Below are positions 58,788 through 64,000 of a DNA stretch of 64,000 nt, piece after piece. The notes beneath the pieces are model-generated. The model was not told the DNA's origin. It searched no databases and saw nothing but the letters and a program-made list of their open reading frames with translations. This DNA is from Planctomycetota bacterium (lineage in GTDB: Bacteria; Planctomycetota; UBA1135). The stretch lies in the NCBI GenBank assembly GCA_008501825.1, contig QQUA01000007.1, forward strand, positions 1 to 64,000. The letters run 5' to 3'. Position 1 is the first letter of the stretch. Every line of letters starts with the position of its first letter. The position numbers and the translations under genes are program-made.

Positions 58788-59833
58788 TGCACGACCTCGG
58801 CCAGTGCGTTGCTGAGAATGGCGCCGCCGCCGCTCAATTCCCCGGCTTGGGTGTAGAGGGTCAGACCCAAGGCGGAAATCGGAACGCCAACCGGAAGGTG
58901 CACTTCGCCGTTGACGTCAGCGGTTTGCGGAGGAAGTTGCAGGATCGGCGGACTCATGGCCACGTCGCCGAAAGGCGTAGTGGTCGGACCGGCGCCGGTG
59001 ACCGAATAGCCGATCAAGACGGTGGAGCCAGGAGTGGCATTGATGATGTCCAAGGTGGCTACGCTGCCCGCTACCAAATTGCCGATCGAGTAAATCGGCC
59101 GGACCGAAGGCGTGTCGATCAGGATTTCATCGAAATCGAATCCGGTCGCGGTGATGCTGCTTCCCGATTGGATGCGGATTTCGTTAAAGGTGAAATCGGC
59201 CACGGTGACGTCCAAATCGGCGGTCGTAGACGGGTGGGCACTGGCGGGATCGATCCACAAACGAATGCGATCGTCGCCCGGCAAGAAGTCCAACCGATAG
59301 ACCAGGTGACTTTCAGCGGCATCGGAACTGCCAGTGACGGTTTCACCGGAAAGGGAGCCGCCGGCGATGTCGTGCAAGCCCCACTCGGTGGTGAAGCTTG
59401 GGCTGCCCAGAAAGATTTTCTCTCCGACAAATTTGGTGTAGAGGCTGAGGCCGCCGTAGTCGTCGTCGGAGCCGGCGCTTCGTTGCGCCCGGAAGTTGAC
59501 CCAAATGGTGGTGTTGTCGGCTCCGAACTCATAGGGACCGGAAAGCAGGTAATCGAAACCGGTGCGATCGATTTCCCGCCAAGAACCGCCGTTGTCGACC
59601 AAAGTGGTGGCTTTTCCGCCGACGGCGTCAAAACCAGGCAGGTCTACCTGAGCCTGATCGCCGTTGTTGCCGGACCACCAAACGTCGGCCCAGCCACTTC
59701 CTCCGGCGGCACCGCCAAGGAAGGAAGGAGTGACGTAATCAAAGCTCTCGAAAGCAATGGTTTCGTAATGCTGGGCGCTCAGAGGAGCGGCCAAGCCAGC
59801 CGCAAGGGCTAGAAGCAGGAAGGGACGGGTCAT
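58784..59833 (-). CDS. Secreted protein with choice-of-anchor-like domain and common C-terminal module
   Basis: 349 residues from the ATG at 59833, which gives a signal peptide (MTRPFLLLALAAGLAAPLSAQ). A longer upstream frame is Pro-rich and lacks one. The middle is beta-rich, lectin/LamG-like (FESFDYVTPSFLGGAAGGSGW, then FNEIRIQSGSSITATGFDFDEILID). The end (~245-349) has GSVATLDIINATPGSTVLIG, YSVTGAGPTTTPFGD, TLYTQAGELSGGGAILSNAL. This matches the tail of the 38180-39652 protein. Likely surface-associated. Confidence 0.8.
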   Translation of the reverse strand: MTRPFLLLALAAGLAAPLSAQHYETIAFESFDYVTPSFLGGAAGGSGWADVWWSGNNGDQAQVDLPGFDAVGGKATTLVDNGGSWREIDRTGFDYLLSGPYEFGADNTTIWVNFRAQRSAGSDDDYGGLSLYTKFVGEKIFLGSPSFTTEWGLHDIAGGSLSGETVTGSSDAAESHLVYRLDFLPGDDRIRLWIDPASAHPSTTADLDVTVADFTFNEIRIQSGSSITATGFDFDEILIDTPSVRPIYSIGNLVAGSVATLDIINATPGSTVLIGYSVTGAGPTTTPFGDVAMSPPILQLPPQTADVNGEVHLPVGVPISALGLTLYTQAGELSGGGAILSNALAEVVQ

Positions 59834-59885
59834 GGGGAACTTTGCCTGAGGTTTGTTGGGGAAAGGCAGGGGATTCGGGGAAAGG

Positions 59886-59914
59886 GGCGGCCGGAGGGGG
59901 AAGCTCCGGCCGCC
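59886..59914 (-). terminator. Strong hairpin after the secreted branching-enzyme-like gene
   Basis: GGCGGCCGGAG-7 nt-CTCCGGCCGCC, an 11-bp perfect GC stem starting 11 bp after the stop of the 59925-62111 gene. It separates that gene from the 59833 start. There is no clear T-tract on the minus strand, so it is terminator-like rather than a textbook intrinsic terminator. Confidence 0.7.
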
Positions 59915-59924
59915 GGGGCGGAAG

Positions 59925-62111
59925 CTATTGCGACAGGATGACCGCGGTGTAGGGGCCAATGCTCAAGTTGCCGTTGTAAGGCATGCCGTCTTTGGTCCCG
60001 GAGTTGGCTTGAACGTCCCAACTCGGATGATTGCCGAAACTGGAGTCGTAGCCGTTCCAGTCGGAATTGAATCGCACTCTCCAGGTACCGCCGTGGGGGA
60101 AGCCGAGGTTGTAGGAGTTGTAGCTCCGGTCCCGGAGGTTGACGACCACGATCACGTCGTCTCCGCCTCCGCCTTGGTCCCAGCGATGGAAGGCAATAAC
60201 TTTGTCGTTGTTGTTGACGTGGTGAACGTTTACACCCTGGCCTTTCAAACCGCGGGTGTTGTTGTACCAATTGCGGCGCAAGCGGATCAGGTCCCGGTAC
60301 ATGTCGTGGATGCCGCCGTAAAGGTTCAACTTATTCCAGTCCAGGGGATCGTCGTCACGGAAGTATTCGTCTTCCAGCAGTTCCTGGCCTTGGAAAATCA
60401 TCGGAATGCCGGGACTGGTCATCACCAGAACTCCACCGAGGGTGGACCGCTTTTTGGAATACCAACTCCCGGCGTTGCCGGGCCAAATTTCTTCCGGAAC
60501 TCGGGACCGGCCGTTCGCTACTTCGTCGTGAGACTCGGTATAAATCACCCGCTGGAAAGCGTCGCCGTTGTAGTAGTGATAGATGGCATCCCGCAACGCG
60601 TACATGTTGCGATTGTTGTCGTCGGGAATGACGATTTCATTGCGAACCGGGTGGACGAAATCGGAATCCCATTGGCTGTCGAAGCCGGCTCCGCCGACTC
60701 CGGTGTCCTTGGTTATCCATTCGTTGGACCACAAGTCTTCGGCAATGCTGATTTTCCAGCCCTGGAACCAATCGATTTCATTGTTCACCCATTGCATCAG
60801 CGACCAGCCGTCCGGAAGGTCGCCGCCGAAACCGTTATTTTGAGTTCGAATGTTGACGGTGGAATCCCAGCGCAAACCGTCGGCCCGGCATTCTTCCAGC
60901 CAGTAGAGGGCGTTGTCGCGGATGTATTGGCGAACCTCTCCGCGGCCGTAGTCCGGCCGAGTATCGCCCCAGGCGGTCACCGCCCGCCAATCGTTGTAGA
61001 AGTAAATGCCGCCGTAGGTACTCAAGCCCCAACCGTCGAAACGCCACATATCCAAATCGTTCGGTCCCCAGTGGTTGTAGAGGACGTCGATCAATACGGC
61101 GATGCCGCGGTCGTGGGCTTCTTGGATGAAGTTTTTCAAACCCCATACGCCGCCGTATGAGGATTCCACCGTAAAGGGGTGGGCATAGTTGTAGCCCCAG
61201 GAGTAATCACCGGGAAACTCGCAAATCGGCATCAGTTCAATCACGTTGATGCCCAAATCGGCGAGATAATCCAGCTTTTGAATCGCCCGGTCGAAGGTGC
61301 CGACCGCCGAACCAGGGTTGTCGTAAAACGTGCCAATGTGCATTTCATAAATCACCATCTCGTTCCAGTTGGGAGTGGAAAAGCTGCCGCTCCAAGGGAA
61401 CAGAGATGGATCGTGAACGATGGAGTCCCCGATCGAATTGGTGATGTCTTTGGCCCTTGGATCGTTCTTCCACTCTTGGCCGTTGACGGTGTCGAGGACG
61501 TAGCGGTAATGGGCGCCGTGACCCAGATTGCGGACGTCCAGGGACCAATTGCCGTTGCCTTCGGAAGCCAGTGGCGCCGAAGTTCCGTACCAGCCGTTGA
61601 ACAAACCAGAAACGTAGACTTGGCTGGCGTTGGGGGCCCAAACTCGAAAAGACGTGCCGGTTCCCGAAGGATGGGTGTAGAGCGTGGCACCCATACCGGC
61701 GTGATTCGAAGCCTTGGGGTCGAAGTAAAAGTTGAGGTCGTAGTTAGTTCCGGAACTGCGAAAAACTCCGACCCACCAATCGCCGGTGGACAAGGGCGGG
61801 GAGCTTAAATCGCTGACCAGCAGTTGCTCATTGCTGGTGCCGGGGGTGGCACTCCGAAAATCCCAGTCGTTGAGGCTGGGATGGCGGCCTTTGGCTAAGT
61901 AAAGGTCGGCGGAACTGCCGCTCTGCTGGCTGACCACCACCCTCAACTGGGGATGGTAGTCCTGGACGTAAAGGTGGTAGTAATCAAAACCTCCACCGGT
62001 CGGCTGGATCAGGGTCGGGGGACCTTGGGCGGCCGAAATGGTCGCCGAAAGGAAAGCAAAACCGGCAACGATAAGGGGCCGGCCTAGGGGATGAAGGACG
62101 GAGAAACGCAT
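59925..62111 (-). CDS. Secreted GH13 branching-enzyme-like protein
   Basis: 728 residues. Signal peptide ending near ISAAQ. Residues ~25-140 look like a pre-peptidase/beta domain (FDYYHLYVQDYHPQLRVVVS). Then comes a CBM48-type domain (GTSFRVWAPNASQVYVSGLFNG, WSLDVRNLGHGAHYRYVLDT) and a GH13 barrel closest to 1,4-alpha-glucan branching enzymes: YEMHIGTFYD, ELMPICEFPGDYSWGYNYAH, VLIDVLYNHWG, GLRWDSTVNIR (nucleophile), ISIAEDLWSNEW (acid/base), YTESHDEVANG. The usual cytoplasmic GlgB has no signal peptide, so an exported enzyme acting on external alpha-glucan is suggested. Confidence 0.88.
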   Translation of the reverse strand: MRFSVLHPLGRPLIVAGFAFLSATISAAQGPPTLIQPTGGGFDYYHLYVQDYHPQLRVVVSQQSGSSADLYLAKGRHPSLNDWDFRSATPGTSNEQLLVSDLSSPPLSTGDWWVGVFRSSGTNYDLNFYFDPKASNHAGMGATLYTHPSGTGTSFRVWAPNASQVYVSGLFNGWYGTSAPLASEGNGNWSLDVRNLGHGAHYRYVLDTVNGQEWKNDPRAKDITNSIGDSIVHDPSLFPWSGSFSTPNWNEMVIYEMHIGTFYDNPGSAVGTFDRAIQKLDYLADLGINVIELMPICEFPGDYSWGYNYAHPFTVESSYGGVWGLKNFIQEAHDRGIAVLIDVLYNHWGPNDLDMWRFDGWGLSTYGGIYFYNDWRAVTAWGDTRPDYGRGEVRQYIRDNALYWLEECRADGLRWDSTVNIRTQNNGFGGDLPDGWSLMQWVNNEIDWFQGWKISIAEDLWSNEWITKDTGVGGAGFDSQWDSDFVHPVRNEIVIPDDNNRNMYALRDAIYHYYNGDAFQRVIYTESHDEVANGRSRVPEEIWPGNAGSWYSKKRSTLGGVLVMTSPGIPMIFQGQELLEDEYFRDDDPLDWNKLNLYGGIHDMYRDLIRLRRNWYNNTRGLKGQGVNVHHVNNNDKVIAFHRWDQGGGGDDVIVVVNLRDRSYNSYNLGFPHGGTWRVRFNSDWNGYDSSFGNHPSWDVQANSGTKDGMPYNGNLSIGPYTAVILSQ

Positions 62112-62239
62112 GCAACTAGCCTAACGAAACCCCCCGTCCTCTCGAACCTCGGTCGGGAGCCTGCAACCAAAGGGTACCCCCAAAAAAAGGACCGCGTCGG
62201 GGGCTCGGCTGCCAAGCCCCGCCGGCCTACTCTGATGAG

Positions 62240-63625
62240 GTGACAGAGCCCCTGCGCCTGCCTAAACCCGCTCCCCATATTTTGGTGGTGGACGACGAGC
62301 GCATGATTCGCTGGAGTCTGCGGTCCTGCCTGGAGGACGCTGGCGGCCGGGTGGAGGAAGCCGCCACCTTGGAGGAGGCCCGCCGCCGCTTGGATGAGCA
62401 GTGGCCGGAATTGGCGATTTTGGATTTACGCCTCCCCGACGGCAACGGCATGGAGTTGTTGCACGAGTTGCGGGCGGAAGACCCGGATTTGCCGGTTTTG
62501 ATCATCACCGCCTATGGTTCCTTGGAAGGGGCGGTGGAGGCGATGCGGGCGGGTGCTTACGACTACGTCTCCAAACCTTTTGACCTGGATGATTTGCTGC
62601 TGACGGCTCGCCGTGCCCTGGAGCGGCGGGAATTAAGACGCTTGGCCGACAGCCGGGCCAGGGATGCAACTTCCTTGTGGCCGGTGGCGGAATCGCCGAC
62701 CTCGAAACGGGTATTGGAACTGCTGCAACGAGTCGGTGCCAGTGGCGCGACCACGGTGTTGCTCACCGGGGAAACTGGGGTCGGCAAAGGTTTGGCCGCC
62801 CGGGTCTTGCACGCCGCCTCGGGAAATGGCGAAGAACGTCCCTTCATCTCAGTCACTTGTACCGCCATTCCCGAACCTCTGTTGGAGTCCGAAATATTCG
62901 GCCACGAGCGAGGCGCGTTCACCGATGCCAAAGAAAGCAAGAAGGGATTGGCCGAATTGGCGTGGAGCGGAACTTTGTTCCTGGATGAAGTCGGCGACTT
63001 GCCGCCGGCGGTTCAGGCCAAGATGTTGACTCTGTTGGAAGAACGGACCTTTCGCCGAGTCGGCGGTACCCGTTTGATTCGTTTGGAAGCTCGGACCGTA
63101 GCGGCCACGAATCGCGATTTGGAGAAGGAAGTGGCGGCCGGCCGCTTTCGAAGCGATTTGTATTACCGGTTGAAAGTCGTTCCCGTGGAAATCCCTCCGT
63201 TGCGGGAGCGGGCGGAAGATATTTTGCCCTTGGCTGAATTTTTCCTGGAAACCTTCCGCCATCAACTCGGCGTCCGTTTGCAAGGTTTCGCGGAAGCTGC
63301 CCGAAAAGCCTTACAACATTACGCCTGGCCCGGAAACGTTCGGGAATTGCGCAACGCTGTGGAAAGAGCGGCTTTGATGGCGCCGGGGCAATGGGTGGAA
63401 CTGGAGGATTTGCCGGGGGAAGTGGCGGGCTTTGGTTCCATGGCGGTGACCGGAGATCTACCGGAGTTGCCGCGGGAAGGAGTCGATTTCATGGCCTTGG
63501 AGAAGGCTTGGGTGGTGGAGGCCTTGCGTCGATGCCAGGGAAACCGCAGCCGCGCCGCTCGCTTGTTGGGCATGAATCGAGATCAAATCCGGTATCGAAT
63601 CGACAAATTCGACCTTGGAGATTGA
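62240..63625 (+). CDS. NtrC-family sigma-54-dependent response regulator
   Basis: 461 residues, GTG start. Receiver domain (~12-125: ILVVDDERMIRWSL, LAILDLRLPDGNG with the phospho-Asp, ITAYGSLEGAVEAMRAGAYDYVSKPF). AAA+ domain (~155-385: Walker A GETGVGKG, ESEIFGHERGAFTDAKES with the GAFTDA sigma-54 contact, FLDEVGDLPPAVQAKML, YAWPGNVREL). C-terminal Fis-type helix-turn-helix (NRSRAARLLGMNRDQIRYRI). No sensor kinase gene is adjacent. Divergent from the secreted GH13 gene by ~128 bp, so it could control that gene. No -24/-12 promoter was identified. Confidence 0.95.
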   Translation: MTEPLRLPKPAPHILVVDDERMIRWSLRSCLEDAGGRVEEAATLEEARRRLDEQWPELAILDLRLPDGNGMELLHELRAEDPDLPVLIITAYGSLEGAVEAMRAGAYDYVSKPFDLDDLLLTARRALERRELRRLADSRARDATSLWPVAESPTSKRVLELLQRVGASGATTVLLTGETGVGKGLAARVLHAASGNGEERPFISVTCTAIPEPLLESEIFGHERGAFTDAKESKKGLAELAWSGTLFLDEVGDLPPAVQAKMLTLLEERTFRRVGGTRLIRLEARTVAATNRDLEKEVAAGRFRSDLYYRLKVVPVEIPPLRERAEDILPLAEFFLETFRHQLGVRLQGFAEAARKALQHYAWPGNVRELRNAVERAALMAPGQWVELEDLPGEVAGFGSMAVTGDLPELPREGVDFMALEKAWVVEALRRCQGNRSRAARLLGMNRDQIRYRIDKFDLGD

Positions 63626-63656
63626 AGGCACCCCAGGGAAACTGGCACAAACTAAT

Positions 63657-63677
63657 GGAGGTTATTTTTAAACCTCC
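63657..63677 (+). repeat. IS subterminal hairpin, copy 2
   Basis: GGAGGTT-7 nt-AACCTCC at the transposase-proximal end, a 7-bp stem. The counterpart in copy 1 has a 6-bp stem and a different loop, so the palindrome is kept while its loop varies. Confidence 0.6.
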
Positions 63678-63742
63678 GGCGTAACCAAAGCCCCCTCAAG
63701 CCGTCTGCCTAGCCGAAACCTTTTCTTTCGGAGGCACCGGCG

Positions 63743-64000
63743 ATGCCGCGTTTTCAACCCCCGCACTGCCCCTGGGACGCCTGTCCCAGCCGCACCGATT
63801 CCGTCCCCTTCCGCTTTCAAAAACGAGGCTTCTACAGCGGCCGACAGCAACGCAGAATCCAGCGCTTTTGGTGCCACGGCTGCCGCCGTTCCTTCTCGTC
63901 GCAAAGCTTCAAGTTCCACTATCGCCTGAAGTACGGCCGGCTCCATCTCGACTTCTGGCCACTGGTGGTGAGCAAAGTCACCCTGCGACAAAGTGCTCGC
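63743..64000 (+). CDS. Transposase of IS copy 2, N-terminal 86 codons
   Basis: The same start and reading as the copy 1 transposase (MPRFQPPHCPWDAC..., FWCHGCRRSFSS), with one visible residue change (FYSGRQQ where copy 1 has FYCGRQQ). GGAGG lies ~9 nt before the ATG. The frame is open to the window end, covering the zinc ribbon and the beginning of the helix-turn-helix-like segment. Confidence 0.9.
   Translation, partial: MPRFQPPHCPWDACPSRTDSVPFRFQKRGFYSGRQQRRIQRFWCHGCRRSFSSQSFKFHYRLKYGRLHLDFWPLVVSKVTLRQSAR

Larger units (their letters stand above)
63642..64000 (+). mobile_element. Insertion sequence, copy 2 (cut by the window end, inverted)
   Basis: Begins with CTGGCACAAACTAATGGAGG at 63642, the same terminal sequence as copy 1 (14452-15591), 16 bp after the NtrC-gene stop. 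The leader and transposase start are nearly identical. The window ends before the other end. The orientation is opposite to copy 1. Confidence 0.88.

Noticed and set aside
14452..64000. Composite transposon formed by the two inverted IS copies
   Set aside because: They are ~49 kb apart and enclose ordinary housekeeping genes (asnS, pyrC, tRNAs, malQ). There is no sign of a mobile unit, and the second copy is incomplete in view.
1..64000. CRISPR array, rRNA operon or prophage
   Set aside because: No regularly spaced short repeats, no rRNA sequence and no phage structural or integrase genes were seen.

Overview
The window is a GC-rich bacterial chromosome segment. I read it as probably Planctomycetota or a similar complex Gram-negative. 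The basis is many secreted proteins with a common C-terminal module, a lone McsB-type arginine kinase, a carboxypeptidase-regulatory-like surface protein, a CotH/lamin-tail protein and a long RHS protein. This is inference; there is no rRNA gene in the window.

Region 1 (1-11000) is a polymorphic-toxin island. A full-length 1988-residue RHS gene (4556-10522, minus) carries one toxin tip plus an overlapping immunity gene. Downstream lies a second, headless RHS cassette (2402-4240) with a different toxin tip and its own immunity gene. It is joined by a 1036-bp direct repeat of the RHS core (3203-4238 and 5390-6425). Beyond that is a third tip/immunity remnant (124-1055) bounded by pieces of IS66 elements. 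All three tip/immunity pairs have overlapping stop and start codons (TAATG, ATGA, TAATG). Recombination between the direct repeats would swap the expressed toxin.

Region 2 (11000-31900) is mostly housekeeping and signalling: McsB-like arginine kinase, CBS protein, M61 peptidase, a complete IS element, a STAS-PilZ protein divergent from a GAF-PP2C phosphatase, dihydroorotase, DUF58 and BatA-like proteins, an NhaC-type antiporter followed by an unusual Kir-like channel fused to a GNAT acetyltransferase, AsnRS, a sigma-70 factor and HEAT-like secreted proteins.

Region 3 (32000-43800) holds a three-subunit molybdenum hydroxylase whose FAD subunit has the extra cysteine loop of 4-hydroxybenzoyl-CoA reductase. 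It also holds two secreted proteins, a MocA/NifS/MoeB-type minus-strand operon fitting Mo-cofactor maturation or sulfur transfer, and four tRNA genes (Leu-UAG, His-GUG, Lys-CUU, Arg-UCU).

Region 4 (43900-62100) is an alpha-glucan island. A minus-strand operon encodes a secreted GH13 amylase, 4-alpha-glucanotransferase and alpha-glucan phosphorylase. Divergent from it is an ABC sugar importer in which the solute-binding protein is fused to the first permease. A PepSY protein, CotH and secreted anchor-type proteins, and a secreted branching-enzyme-like GH13 protein follow. The window closes with an NtrC-type sigma-54 regulator and a second, inverted, incomplete copy of the IS found at 14452-15591.
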